From positions 83,709,942-83,773,941 of the forward strand of contig CM019826.1 in assembly GCA_009763385.1 (NCBI GenBank): DNA of 64,000 nt, given 5' to 3'. The notes below the pieces were generated by a model. That model saw only the letters and a program-made list of their open reading frames with translations, did not search any database and was not told the DNA's origin. Positions 1 to 12,500 of the stretch are shown one piece after another. Positions within the stretch are counted from its first letter, which is position 1, and every line of letters starts with the position of its first letter. Source of the DNA: Coix lacryma-jobi var. lacryma-jobi (Eukaryota > Streptophyta > Magnoliopsida > Poales > Poaceae). The translations under genes were made by a program, and so were the position numbers.

Positions 1-139
1 CATTTTCTGAGCCTATTCCATGGAAACAAGAGGTTACAATTGATATTAAACGACAGCAGTTGAGGGTACCACTCCTTCTTTTCTTCCCATTTTCTGATCT
101 ATTCCATGTAAACAAAATGTTACAAATTGATATTAAATG

Positions 140-330
140 ACATATTGCCTAAGCTCAGAGCTAAGAGATCAAAGAAAATTAGTTTGTCTTTATGTCTACA
201 AAACTTTGTTTACTAAAGCATATTAAACGACATAATACCTAAGCTCAGAGCTAAGAGATCAAAGAAAATTGGTTTGTCTTTATGGCTCAGAGCTTAGAGA
301 TCAAAGAAAAATACCTTGAACTGATCTAAA
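140..330. repeat. Short tandem direct repeat, about 90-bp period
   Basis: A block reading CTAAGCTCAGAGCTAAGAGA followed by TCAAAGAAAATTRGTTTG occurs at about 149-195 and again at about 239-285. A third, shortened copy (GCTCAGAGCTTAGAGATCAA) starts near 285. The 1-140 segment also repeats a TTACAA...GATATTAAA phrase (about 34-49 and 119-137). No coding sense is seen in 1-600 on the plus strand. The 3' continuation of the minus-strand gene at 608-1424 may lie here, but I could not identify it. Confidence 0.6.
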
Positions 331-607
331 ACGCCGAGCATGAGATGGTCCCTTCTCTGTTGTTGATCGGTTGCTGTCTTGACTGGAATGTATCTGATTG
401 CTAGGATCCTTAAAAGCATCTGCATACAATATTGTCACATGATCAGCTAGCATAATTAGAACTTTGCAAAAAATTGTAATTTGTTTGGCAATTAGGATAG
501 GGATATTACTGATGTATCAATCTCCTTGATTCATTTTATTTGATTGATGTGTCCTCCCTGTATATATCTTGTAACTCTGAAAAAGAACAATAATATGAGT
601 GCACATT

Positions 608-1424
608 TCAAAATCCATATATATACACACAAGGGATTTTTTTTAACTCACCCAAGGCTTCGTCCTTGGAATGCAGATAAGCTAGCCAATCTTTGTAAGC
701 ATCTAAATCAAAAGCTTCGTCTTCTTCATCATCAAAGGTACCTTTCTTCTTTTTGATGGGTGTTATGGCAACACATAGGTCTGCTGCTGGATTCTTTGAA
801 AAAACTAATCTAATCTCCCTCTCATCCTGGCAACTATCTACCATGTCTGATGCATCAACATCGTATTCAAGTTCATTTAGTGTTGCTGACTTAGGATCAT
901 CAACAGTTCTCTTCTTGAAATACATGTAGTCCCTGGACCCATACCCTAGTTTTGATTTCAATGTTGTTAAGTTACCTAGATTGATTTCTCTCTTGTCAAT
1001 AGAAAATGCCTTATAAAACTGTTCTCCCTCCTCAGTCCCCTTGCAGACAACATGTATTGTCCATCTATCTTGCATGCTGCATATTAAGCGATGACACTTA
1101 CATTAAATCGGTAGCATAGAATGATAGAACACACTACTGAAAATATTAATAGGAACATTGCATAGGGATCACATTTATTTATTACTCAAATATAAGTGTC
1201 ATAGACCTAGCTCATGGTAATTAATAACAACAAGATCCACAAGATTCTCTACTTGCATGCACAAGATCATGTCACAATACTTACTGCAGATGCTTTTAGT
1301 TTAATCCTAGCAAACAAATCTAATACATTCCAAAGAAAACTAATACACACCCTGTTAATTACGTACCTGTTCTCGATCTCGTCCTGAGACGAAGGTACTG
1401 AATCTTGTGGATCTTGGCTGTCAT
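608..1424 (-). pseudogene. PB1-like domain protein fragment (transposon-associated type)
   Basis: The main exon (1075 down to 608) encodes about 155 residues beginning MQDRWTIHVVCKGTEEG and containing YGSRDYMYFKKRTVDD, then an acidic stretch with DDEEDEAFDLD. The start resembles the PB1-like N-terminal domain of plant Mutator-type or FAR1-like transposon proteins; this is recognition from memory, not a search. In this strand the exon is preceded by ATATGCAG (acceptor-like, near 1076), and it contains CCTTGG|GTGAGTT near 645, a good donor, so the last residues before the stop at 608 are probably intronic. A candidate first exon is 1424-1367 (ATG, then a basic peptide, then a CAG|GTACGT donor), but its phase does not fit the main exon, so the gene model is unresolved. 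It lies inside the CACTA element and may be captured. Confidence 0.5.
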
Positions 1425-2329
1425 GGATTGTGTCGTCGTTGGACAAACTCTTTCCCCTGAAAGAGCGAAGCCGTCGCCTTACATCTGGTGGGCGCGACCA
1501 TGGAAGGTGCAGTCGTTGGTGTCACCATGGTTGTAGGCAGCATCGCCGACGCAGGTGCGCAACGTTGTCGACGACGAGGGGTCCCCTTGTCGCGTCGCTC
1601 GACGTCGGCATCTAGCCTGGAGATGGGAAGACGATCGAAAACACAGTGTGGTGGCGGCGGCGGCGTCTGTGGAACCCTAAACGAGCGAAAGGGGATTAAT
1701 TAAGATGGGATTTGAGGAGTGGGCCTATATATCAACGCGACGATTCAGCCTAAACGTGGTCATTGGCGCGTTAGTTTGGCACTCTTGCTAAATAATTTCG
1801 GAGGGAAAAAATGGTGCCACTTTTGGTTCCCACTCATCAGCGCGCTGACTACAAAATTTGGAAAGAAAAAAATCAGACGCGCTTTTGTAGCTTCTTGCTT
1901 TTGAACATAGGCACGCGTTTGTAGTTAGTTGCTGGCGCTCATGACGTGATCTTCTGGCCAAGTTTAGTTTCGGAAATTTCCAAAAACAGCTGACTAAGAA
2001 AATGCGCTAAATTTATATTTTGGGATGTGCCCCGAAAACACTTAATAATAAAGGATTTATTAATTTTCTAAAATTTGTCCAAGAATGTTTTCGAGTTTGA
2101 AAAATACAACTTTCAAATCTAGATTGGATTGGGGAAATTTAATCTCTGAATAAGAATTCCCCAACTCTGTGCCACTCCCAATATGTTACAAATGTATTTT
2201 TCATCTGTTTCATAGGCCTGTTGCATTGCTTTCCTACAAATGTTGCAGTCAGATTTTTGGACAGTAATTTGGATGTGTAGCACAACTTTCACCAAATCAC
2301 TTGAAACTAAATCTCAGAGGTTCGTAGTG
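1425..2329. other. No gene seen; GC-rich then AT-rich spacer with duplicated blocks
   Basis: The first 280 bp are GC-rich, like the 5' region of the minus-strand PB1-like gene. From 1950 to 2290 there are segments that recur in diverged form at about 4944-5330: TTTAGTTTCGGAAATTTCC matches the block near 5267, and CTTTCCTACAAATGTTG at about 2230 recurs near 5000. I see no convincing coding region. Confidence 0.5.
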
Positions 2330-3260
2330 TTGAGGAAAAAGTATCAACCAATTTTGAGAAAGTGGACATGCTTACAAAGGCACTCGTCTCTCACACATGT
2401 CCTAGTCACTATGCAAAGAGATGTAGAGGGATATGAGGATGTGTAGCACAACTTTCCCCAAAACCACTTTTAGCTTTTTTGGGATGTTTATGTAGGTGAC
2501 TTATGATGTTGTGTGCACCTGGGCATTTTTTGGACAAAGTTTACCTATTACTATAATTATTTGTTGATTTTCTAAAGGAAAAATGAAATAAATACCTAAA
2601 GTCCATAGAAAATTCTAAAAATTTGCATGGGCATATAGTTTAGGTGTGTTATGATGAGGAAAAAGTATCAACCAATTTTGAGAAAGTGGTCATGGACATG
2701 CTTACAAAGGCACCCATCTCTCTCACATGTCCTGGTCACTATGCAAAGAGGTGTAGAGGGATATAGGGATGTGTAGCATAACTTTCCCCAAACCACTTTT
2801 AGCTTTTTTGGATGTTTATGTAGGTGACTTATGATGTTGTGTGCACCTGAGTATTTTTTGGACAAAGTTTTACCTATTACTATAATTATTTGTTGATTTT
2901 CTAAAGAAAAATGAAATAAATACCTAAAGTCCATAGAAAATTCTAAAAATTTGCATGGGCATATAGTTTAGGTGTGTTATGATGAGGAAAAAGTATCAAC
3001 CAATTTTGAGAAAGTGGTCATGGACATGCTTACAAAGGCACCCATCTCTCTCACATGTCCTAGTCACTATGCAAAGAGGTGTAGAGGGATATGGGGATGT
3101 GTAGCACAACTTTCCCCAAAACCACTTTTAGCTTTTTTGGGATGTTTATGTAGGTGACTTATGATGTTGTGTGCACCTGGGCATTTTTTGGACAAAGTTT
3201 ACCTATTACTATATTATTTGTTGATTTTCTAAAGGAAAAATGAAATAAATACCTAAAGTC
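2330..3260. repeat. Tandem repeat, three copies of about 327 bp
   Basis: The phrase GAGGAAAAAGTATCAACCAA starts near 2331, 2656 and 2984. Each time the same sequence follows: AGTGG, TGCTTACAAAGGCAC, a segment with GTGTAGCAYAACTTTCCCC, TTGTGTGCACCTG, and CATAGTTTAGGTGTGTTATG. Copies differ by a few substitutions, by small indels and by a 7-bp extension (TCATGGA) in copies 2 and 3. The array ends near 3260 inside the third copy, where it meets the promoter-like block that recurs at 9398. No reading frame is kept across copies, so I treat it as non-coding satellite-like DNA within the transposon. Confidence 0.85.
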
Positions 3261-3345
3261 AATGCATGGTCAATATTTGTCAAATGACGCCAGGAATCTT
3301 TGAGGGTGGGGCCCACACGTAATTTGACCCATGAAAACAGGGGCA
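3258..3345. repeat. Dispersed direct repeat, copy 1 (partner at 9398-9485)
   Basis: The sequence GTCAATGCATGGTCAATATT continuing with TGTCAAATGACGCCAGG and ATGAAAACAGGGGCA matches, with about 80-85 percent identity by eye, the block at 9398-9485 (GTCAATGAATGGTCAACATT...). The last part of the block also recurs at 13477-13510. It lies just upstream of the ATG at 3449, so it may be promoter or leader sequence of the captured gene that was duplicated within the CACTA element. Confidence 0.65.
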
Positions 3346-3448
3346 CACCACTTCACTTCCCCAACCGCGCGAGATTAGCCCCAATCTGTCGCATCATCTT
3401 CCCTCTCTTCTCCCTCGACGCACTCGCCGCGCAACCGCCATTGGCGAC

Positions 3449-4619
3449 ATGGCCGGCATTCGCAAGACCCGCTCCCGCAACCGCTCTCCCCGATCCCCTG
3501 CTGCGCCCACCAGAGCTTCGCCGGCATCAGTGCACCACTCCATCAACCAGAACCGCGACAGCAGGGGAAGGTTCGTGAGCAAGACGAGCGGGACGCCGCC
3601 GGCGATTCGGAGGTGCAATCTCATGGCGGGGGTTGCGGCGGCGGCTCGAAGTGGTCCCGATCTTCCTCCTGGCTTCACGCCGCGCGACTGCGACGCGAAT
3701 CGGATCCAGGCGGCGGCACAACCTCCCCTCCCTCCAGGAACCCCAGGTTGGTAGGGTTTTCTTGGTCTACTTTGATCCTATGCAAGTGCAGATTGGTGCT
3801 TTATTTCCAGTTTCGAATCTATTCGATGTCTATCATTTATGTGGAAATGATTTAGTGCCTATAGGATTCTGATCTAGATTGGATTAGAGAGATTGAATCT
3901 GTTATGAAGAAAAACCCAATCTATTGAATTCTTACTATATATGGTATAAGTAAGGATTAATTTATAAGTGCTGCAGAATTGCTTTGAATTCTTACTATAT
4001 ATGGTATAGTAAGGATTAATTTATAAGTGTTGCAGAATTACTTTGAATTTTTTATATATGGTAGTCAGAATTCTCACTATCCACAAGAATCTTACTATAT
4101 ATGCTATAGTCAGGATCCCCCTGTTTATCATCAATAATTTAGCACTTGTAATCATTCATGTTAAATTGACAGTCCCATATATAGTCTACTTGGAATTGTT
4201 TGTTGATTAAATTAGCATTTGCATTAATCCCCGTTTCAGATTCTAATTCAGAGTCTAATTTTGTTTATGAAGGTTCCTGTTCCTGAACACCCTAATGTGT
4301 TCATTGTCAATTCGAAGATTGCAATCCATTGCACATTTTCTCACGAGAGCGACGAAGAGACCGAACCCTATCCCATCTCGAGGAACAGGGAGGTAATATG
4401 GCTCCTCTATAGCTTAAGTATTGGTTAGTTGCTGCATGGCAATGTTAATGGATGAAGTATATGCTAACTTGCCCCAATTTGAACTGACAGCTCAAGAAAT
4501 TGGGTGAGAAGATACGAGTCTGACTGAAGCGCAAGCACCAACACATGGAAGAGGTATTCACCATCCCCGAAGACGATGGCGGCGGCTCCTTGTCCTCCTC
4601 CGGATCCTCCTCCATGTGA
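3449..4619 (+). pseudogene. Three-exon gene of unknown function inside the CACTA element, probably broken
   Basis: Exon 1 (from ATG 3449) encodes a basic, Ser/Arg/Pro-rich N-terminus with HSINQNRDSRGRFVSK and LPPGFTPRDCDANR, and reaches CCCCAG|GTTGGT near 3748. Exon 2 (about 4273-4392) follows the acceptor TTTATGAAG and encodes VPVPEHPNVFIVNSK, an acidic stretch and PYPISRNRE, before the donor GGGAG|GTAATA. Exon 3 (about 4492-4619) follows TGACAG and encodes LKKLGEKIRV, an in-frame TGA, then LKRKHQHMEEVFTIPEDD and a Ser-rich end stopping at 4619. Exons 2 and 3 join in phase, but exon 1 in the ATG frame does not join exon 2 in phase, so there is a frameshift or a wrong exon 1. I do not recognise the family. 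The basic first part and acidic tail could suit a nuclear protein, but that is only inference. Confidence 0.45.
3925..4120. repeat. Tandem repeat of about 62 bp in the intron of the unknown gene
   Basis: TTGAATTCTTACTATATATG followed by GTATAAGTAAGGATTAATTT and ATAAGTGCTGCAGAATTGC occurs twice in tandem (about 3924-3985 and 3986-4047). Shortened, diverged copies follow to about 4120 (ATCTTACTATATATGCTATA). It lies between exons 1 and 2 of the unknown gene and looks non-coding. Confidence 0.7.
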
Positions 4620-5740
4620 TGCAAGTGAAGAAGATGGTGGCCTGTGTCTCTAGCTTTTGTTGAAATGAAGTTCATATAGTGGTCTCTAGCTAGGATTAAA
4701 CTAAGTAGTTGACAATTAAGTTATATTCAGTTAAGTATTTTGTGAAATTGCATGATCTGGGCGAAGCGGATAAGTAGTTTACAACTTGTTGAATTCTTGT
4801 TGTTTGGCAATGTACTAAAAGGGGGTCAAAATTTGGGCTAGTGCACTGGAGCATGCATGCACTTGCATGGAGGGCCCAATCTGTGCAACAAAAATTTTGT
4901 GTGCAACAAAATTTTTTTGCAGCCAATATAGGCCATTCTCCCGCTATGTTACAAGTGTAATTTTCATTTGTTTCAGACATTTCAGAGGCATGTTGCAATG
5001 CTTTCCTACAAATGTTGTAGAGTCAGATTTGGGGATATTGCATGTCAGTATGTTTCATGCTGCAAGTTTATAATCATAACTTGTTTGTATCTGTCTACTA
5101 GCTTGGTTCATATGGTAATTGAGGTCAAGTTTAGTTCAAAAAGGCCCTAAAATTTGTTCATTGAACCGGTTTGAAGTTTTACAACTAAAGTAGGAGCTTC
5201 CAAATTGTGCAAAAAAAATCACCAACAACAAAGTTGTCCAAAACCTTCTCACTCCCGAAGTACGTTTAGTTTAGGAAATTTCCAAAAACTTTCAGCTAGC
5301 TGCAAAAAAAATAAAATAAAAAAATGCACCTAAACCAAGGATCGAACCCAACAGCTCAAGTACGTTTAGTTTAGGAAATTTCTGTCTATGTTTAGGAGGT
5401 GAAACAACATCTAAACCTGGCCGCCACCAGTACGCACGTCTTTGCGCCGCCAATTGAAGCAACTTCAATTCATCGTCGATCTGGATTGCGAAAGGAAAAT
5501 TTTGAAGGTAACTCGATCAACAATAATCTACATCTATGCGCGACCAACTTAGTGTCTCATATGCCCTAGTTCATGCATGCTATAGATTATGATCGATCTC
5601 GTCTATATGCAGATTTGAAATGTCATCAAACGAAGATAGGAGTTGGATGCGCTTGCCTCGACATTCGAGGAGTGGAAGGCCAATTCTGAACTTTTGTTGA
5701 ATCCTTTGGCACATCAGCAAATCTGACTGGTGGATCTATT
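4620..5740. other. No gene seen; spacer with diverged internal duplications
   Basis: The stretch between the unknown gene and the CACTA transposase has no convincing open frame. It contains blocks shared with 1950-2290, for example ATGCTTTCCTACAAATGTTG at about 4998, and a phrase GTACGTTTAGTTTAGGAAAT that occurs twice (about 5260 and 5361). The end (5600-5740) probably includes decayed upstream coding sequence of the transposase, because ATTCTGAACTTTTGTTGAAT reads like the start of the transposase-associated domain in a shifted frame. Confidence 0.45.
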
Positions 5741-8700
5741 ATGTGCCCATGTTCTCAATGTCAATGCATGACAAGATTTAGTGATGTGTTTCAAATCCAT
5801 CTTCATTTAGTTTCTAAAGGGTTTGCTGATTGTTACATCAATGAATTTGAACGACAACAAACTTCTTCATCAAATGAGGGACGTGTCAATCCTGGTGCCG
5901 ATCCTGATCTGAATCCAGATATAACAGAACTTGAAGATGTTGTAGGCAATGATGAAGCAATACCCCCTTATTTTGGAGAGGACGATGAAGAAGACATAAG
6001 CGATGACCCTGCTGCCACTAATACTATGATTAGAAACATTATCAGTGTCTCTATACATGGAGAAAGCCATGATGATGACAAACCAAATAAGGATGCAGAG
6101 ATATTTTTGAAATTATTAGAGGAGGCTAAGAAGGAATTGTATGCAGGATGCAAAGAGGCAACTAAGGTTTCTTTTATCGTGCAACTTTTTCAGATAAAGT
6201 GCATGTATGGTATTAGTAACGCATGTTTGGAGGCCATACTCAAACTGTTCTCAAGGATTCTCCTAGAAGGATTGTATCCCTGACTCCTTGGATAAAGTGC
6301 AAAAGGTGGTTCGAGATCTAGGCTTGGACTATGTCAAGATACACGCCTGCAAGAATGATTGTGTGTTATTTTTTAAGAAAAATGAAAATCTGCAGGAATG
6401 CCCCACATGTGGGGAGTCTAGGTGGAAAGTTGTCGAGAACTCCTCCAATGGTGCTACTATCAAGAAGCGGCTTTCAGTGAAGATCCTACGCTACTTTCCT
6501 CTTATTCCTCGTATAAATAATGTATATGTCGAAGAGCACATCAGAGGACATGCAATGGCATAAGAAAGGAGGGGTCAATGATCGAAAAATGCGTCACCCT
6601 GCTGACTCGAAGGCATGGCCGCACGTGGATAACAAATATAGGTGGTTTGAAAAATAAGCTCGTAATGTTAGTCTGGGTCTTGTTTCAGATGGCTTCAATC
6701 CCTTTGGGATGCAAAGTACAACCTACTCCATATGGCTGTTGTCTTAATACCTTACAATTTGCCTCCTTGGTTGTGTCAGAAACAATCAAACTGGATGATG
6801 TCAATGTTGATCCCTGGTCCGAAATCTCCTGGAATGGATATTGACGTATATTTGAGGCCTCTTATATTAGAGCTCAAGGTGCTTTGGGAAGAAGGTGTTA
6901 GAACATGGGGATGCACAAACTAGAAAAACTTTAGATTACGTGCTATTTTACTTTGGACAATAATGACTTCCACAATATGCTATGCTGTCTGGTTGGAGCA
7001 GACGAAGGAAAGTTTGCATGCCCATATTGCCACAAAGATACTGATTTTTTATGGTTGAAGCATGGGAGAAAGCACTGCTACATGGCCAGTCGACGTTTCT
7101 TACCCTTGGACCATATTTGGCGCCAGAACATGGTCAGCTTCAACAACATGGTCGAAACCAGGGAGGCACCAGTACCACTGACTGGTGCACAGGTACTTGA
7201 GCAGTATGAAAGTTTTGAACAAGTGAGTTTTGGAAAGACATTGACCAAAAAAGGAAGCGCGATGATGATGAAAGATGGCACAACTAGAGGAAGAAGAGTA
7301 TTTTTTTAGCTCCCATACTGGTCTTCTTTGCTCATTAGGCATAATTTAGACGTCATGCACATTGAGAAAAATATATGTGAATCCATATTAGGCACTCTGC
7401 TAGAATTGGATGGTAAGTGTAAGGATGGGGAGAAGGCCCGGCTTGACATGCAGCAACTAGGGATAAGACCACATCAACATCATGTGATCAAGAAAGATAA
7501 GTATACTTTGCCAACAGCCTTGTACAAGTTAGATAAGGATGAAAGGATAATTTATGCAAATTTCTATATGGAGTGAAAATGCCTGATGGGGTCTCCTCCA
7601 ATATAAGAAGATGTGTAGACCTAAAAGCATGTAAGGTGTCTGGCTTGAAATCTCATGATTACCATCTAATTCTACAGAAACTGTTACCTTTAGTGTGTGG
7701 AGGATTTTGCCACAACAAGTTGTCATTGCATTGATCCAACTTAGTAATTTCTTCGATGAACTATGTTCCAAGGAGCTGGTGGAAGCAGACTTGGACAAAC
7801 TTAGTACTACAATTGTTGATACTCTATGCCGACTTGAGATGTTATTCCCACCTTTATTTTTTGATATCATGCTGCATTTGCCTATTCATCTAGCTGAAGA
7901 GGCTAAACTTGGAGGGCCCGTTTGTTATAGATGGATGTACCCAGTGGAGCGGTACCTACGTACTGCGAAAGGATATGTGAGGAACAAGGCGCACCCTGAA
8001 GGATCAATAGCCGAGGGATACATACTGAGGAGTGCCTTACATTTTGCTCTAGATTCTTGGACATGGACACCAAACTGAATCATGCTGATCGTTATGAAAG
8101 TGTTGCCGTGAATGATCCAGGTCAGAGCGTATTTGCTGTAATGGATTATAAGAGGAGAGGACAGACTGCCCAACTCCTTGAAGAGATGAGATGCGAGATG
8201 AAGCACTACATAATTTCTAATTATGATGATGCTAAACCATTCATCGAGTAAGTTACATATATTAATTAAACACAACAATATTTTTAAATATTATAATTTA
8301 TACTTACATTATTAATATAACTTTTCTATATGCAGTGAGCATAAGGCATAACTGGAGCTACATGGTGGTACAAGAAATCTTAAAAAGCGACACGAGGAAC
8401 AATTTGTAAGATGGTTCGAGGGCAAGGTCAGAGAGAAATATGCCAAAGGAGAAGTAAGTGCCGAGATGTTTGGACTTGCTGACTGGACTGACAACCGAGC
8501 TCGTATATTGCATAGATGCCATATCAATAATTGGCTATTTCGAACAGTTGACATTGAGAAAAGCCTCGTAACACAAAATAGTGGTGTGCTTGTCAAGGCG
8601 ACCCTAGTACTGGTAACATGTGCTGGTATGGGGTGATTAAAAGAAGATATCACTAGAATTCCCTGGACAAAAGGAAGTTATTTTGTTCGAGTGTGACTGG

Positions 8701-9094
8701 TATGATGTGCCTGCTGCCAGTACAAGCAGAGGAAGAGGATACAATAAGGATCAGTTTGGGGTTATTGATATCGATACTACTCGGAACAGGTATGAGAATG
8801 AACCCTATATTCTAGCGACACAAGCAGAACAGGTGTTTTATATGTGATCTAGTAAACAAACCTGGTTGGAGAAGTGTTATTGCAATGAAACCTAGGGACT
8901 TGTATGCCATACCTGAATTAGAATTGGAGGACTCAATTGATGTGGGTATTCAAGGCACAAATGATTTACTCGGTGGACAAGAGGATTTGACAACAAATTG
9001 GACAGATCGGACAAGGAAGGCACAACCGGGGATGTATCTGTTATTGCTCAGGTGCAGGCTGAAGCAGTTGATGAGACCATGTGGCCTTATTAGA
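5741..9094 (+). pseudogene. CACTA transposase (TNP2 type), many frameshifts
   Basis: The protein is spread over several frames in the right family order. A transposase-associated domain begins MCPCSQCQCMTRFSDVF (5741). An acidic linker follows. The Transposase_21/TNP2 core runs from about 6190 to 7600, with LDYVKIHACKNDCVLF, ECPTCGESRWK, RYFPLIPR, CPYCHKDTDFLWLK and NLDVMHIEKNICESILG. A DUF4218-like part at 7700-8077 has LPIHLAEEAKLGGPV and RYLRTAKGYVRNKAHPEGS. A probable intron (about 8249-8335, CGA|GTAAGT to TATGCAG) separates a DUF4216-like end with FECDWYDVPAASTS-type sequence and VIDIDTTRNRYENEPY. The known role of the family is to bind the element ends and cut and rejoin the DNA. At least six stops or frameshifts make this copy inactive as read. 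Domain names are from recognition of motifs. Confidence 0.88.
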
Positions 9095-9500
9095 TGACGA
9101 TGAAGATGAGGAAGATGACACGTACATAGAGGATGGAGTTGTTGCACCAATTGTTTTCTGAGGAAGAATTCAGAGATGATGACTTTTTTATTTGATTACT
9201 TATCGAAGTTGTTTGGGTGTGAACAAAAAATTGTTAGTAATAATTTTGGTATTGGATATCCATGAAAGGAAAAATAGAAACATTTGTATGATATAGCGCA
9301 AATAGTCTTTTTATTTAAAAATCATATACATCTTAACAAATTGTTCAGGGTAAAAATTGTTCAGGTCTGTACAATCTAACAACAATGACGTGCCTAGGGT
9401 CAATGAATGGTCAACATTTCTCAAATGACGCCAGGGACTATTGTGGTGGGGCCACATGTAAAGACGTCCATGAATACAGGGGCATCGCTTCAGGAAGCGG
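9095..9500. other. Spacer with second copy of the dispersed repeat (9398-9485)
   Basis: AT-rich sequence follows the transposase and may be its 3' untranslated region. At 9398-9485 lies the second copy of the block found at 3258-3345. This copy is cut by solo LTR B. Its continuation (CCCCCAATCTGTCCCATCG, matching 3378-3395) resumes right of B at 13443. Confidence 0.6.
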
Positions 9501-12500
9501 TGGGCAGAACCTCCTGAATTAAGTGGCCCACAGCACCCATCATTGTCCTAAAGACTTCTAGATCGGCGTGCACGAGTTCCAAATGACTCAAGAGATCTGT
9601 CGGGTGTCCTCGGGAAAACCCGAAATCATCCACGTTACATTCTTATACAGGAATTCCTCTTCAAGTCATCACAGTATTACAACAGTTTTATAGATAAGAT
9701 AAATCAGAGTAAAAATGGAAAGAGTATATAACATAGATTGAAACTTAAGTTTAAAAGTTTACAACCAGAAGTACTTAATACATAAAAGGTTTCGGAACTT
9801 TATATTACATATACCACACAACTTTTGGTTACTTGCCCAAGGTCAATCATCAGTGTCATCATCACTCTCCTCCACAAGAGTGAAGAAACATTGACCACCA
9901 AAAAGAATGATCAATAAACTCACCTGCAACAAAGGGTAACGAACCCTGAGTACAAAAGTACTCAACAAGACTTAACCGTCTAGAAAAAGGAGAAAACTCA
10001 GGTATGAAGGTTATAGGGATCCAAGGTAAGGCTTTAGCAAGATCAAAACATTTCTTTTTGCATAAAATCTTACTAAGAGAAAAAAAACCCTACTTTCAAG
10101 TTTAACTCAAGATTAAAATTTCATAACTATCCAAGATTTTCTCAAATTCATAAGCATACCATCTTTCGTTCTTATTAAAGATCCCATTCATTACTACGGT
10201 GCGGGTCAGTGGATTGAGGCTCCATATCCGAGGAAACACGGCGATTCGAATCATTTAAACCCCAGCTGGGGATTCAGTACCACATGACATATGTAGAACT
10301 TAATCTTGCATACGTCAACCCTATCTATAGATCCTCCCATACAAGAACGGGTCCCAGCGTCACCCGAGAGTACAGTATCCCTCGAACCCGACTATCTCAT
10401 AGCCCCCGAGGGTACACGCTACTCCGCGCATCTCTCCACTCCCAGTACGCGTTGGCCGTTCTCAAGTATCGGAATAGCTATAGATGAGGCTTTACCACCG
10501 CATGTGGGCTGTAACTCAAAGGTCTCAATCACAGCAGGCCAACAACGATAAGGTCCTATGTTGAGTAACCTTACAACAAGACTCATCTGATTGATACAGT
10601 TACTATCGTTATCTATGTTGTCTCAAGATTCATTAATCCCATAACATAGCAACCATTTTTAAAGCACCTACTATAATGAAGTGTAAAGCATGGCTAAGCA
10701 TACTAAGCATTTTCATAAAACAGGTATCAAAGTTAAGTATTGAAATCATCAAGGTTGTAATGCATCAAATAGGGTTCACTCAACTCCTATTCACTTAATG
10801 CATCATATAACTCAAGTGATATAAATAACTTTATAAAATACAAGGATAGAGTTTTAATGTCCGGGGGCTGCCTTGGTGATTAGCAAAGTCCGGAGACTCA
10901 GAAAAACCAGAAGGACCAAACTCTCAAGAAGAAACCCACTGTGATCCGGTTCTTCCGAAACGAGATTACACACGTAGAAGTGCATATGCATGATCAATGG
11001 GATGCTTATGACATGATCATGGTAAAGATGGAAATTTTCTAAGCTGTAGACATTTATTCATTCAATCTTTCATCACGGTATAGATTGCAACAACCAAAAC
11101 CAACTTAGCTATTAAACTATATATTATACAAAGCAAATTTTATTATCTCTATTAAGCAAGGTTATGTAACTAACAAGCAACAAAAGTTATTTGCATAAAG
11201 GAATCCACAACAGGGAGCAAATCATGCTAGTTTTCCACTGGTTGTCAAACAATTCCAAAAATCACACAAATCCAAAGTGATTAACTATTTCTACTTATAT
11301 TATAAGTCATTTTAATTAGCTTTTACTTATGAACAAATCATACTTATACAAACAGAGCTGAAATTAAACATGAAGGTAGACATTAGTGACATAAACTCAC
11401 ATGTCAAATTTCATGATTTTTGGAGAAACACAGAAAATCACATAATTCATTAAAGTTGCATTTATTAATTAAAGTACAGATTTAATTGTCATAGTAAAAG
11501 TACTCAAAACACAAGTTTTATAATTTTTATATTAGCACAGACATGCTATCATCTAATCTATGTCAAATTTCACAATTAACAAAGTTATAGAAAATTATAG
11601 CAAAAATAACAAAACTAGCTACTGTGCATAAAGCTATAAAAAGAAAAACTCAATTCTAGCCCAAACTGGGCTTTCGGCCCAGTTCTGCTCGGCCCAACGC
11701 GCGTGAAAACGGCCCGGCCTGACTCCCGCCCGCGCGCACTGGCGCTTTTGCAGAAAAGCCCTTCGGCTTCTAAGGAATCAACCCGCAGGCCAAAGCGCTA
11801 TTTACATGAGTCATGGACTTTGCAACCAACACCCTCTAACTTATCGTCTTACAACTGCGAGGTCCCCGACCTTGGCCAGAGCGGACGGCGGCGCACCGAG
11901 CGCCGGCGAGCCTTACGCCGGTCAACTCCGGCCATTAGAGACCTAACGGGCGCGAGCACAAGCACCGGCAAGTCACCCGCAACCGATAGAGCCCCTAACC
12001 CTAAACGCTACCGCTCTGGAGAAGCCTGGTCACGCACGGCGGCGGACCGGATCACGGCGAGGCTGTTCCGGCGAACCTAGGCCAGTAGCAGAAGAACGGA
12101 GGGACTAGGAAGCTCCAGTAGCTCACTCTGATGCTGGCTGTGTACCTGGTTCGAGCGGAGGATGAACGGAGAGGAGAAGTCCACGGAGCAGTGGCTTGCG
12201 GCGGCGAACTCCGGCGAAGACAACAATGTTCCGGCGAGACCTGAGCACCAAACAGAGAACCATCGAGCCGATGAGTACTCTGGAGTCAAGGTGAAACATA
12301 AACATGAGACAGGGAGAGTAGAGGAGTGCTCGGTTGAGCGGACCACGGTGAGGTTGAACTCGGCGGCGTTTTCGCCCGACGGAAAGAAGAACGGCGAGTA
12401 CGAGCTCTCTGAGGCAGTAGAGGTTGAAGGGATGGGTTCTGGAGATGCGCAAGGAGGTAAGGGAGTTATCATCGCGGTCAATTTGGATGAGAACGCTCGG

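Noticed and set aside
544..756. Small plus-strand frame at the left edge
   Set aside because: It is antisense to the PB1-like exon, and its composition follows from that exon.
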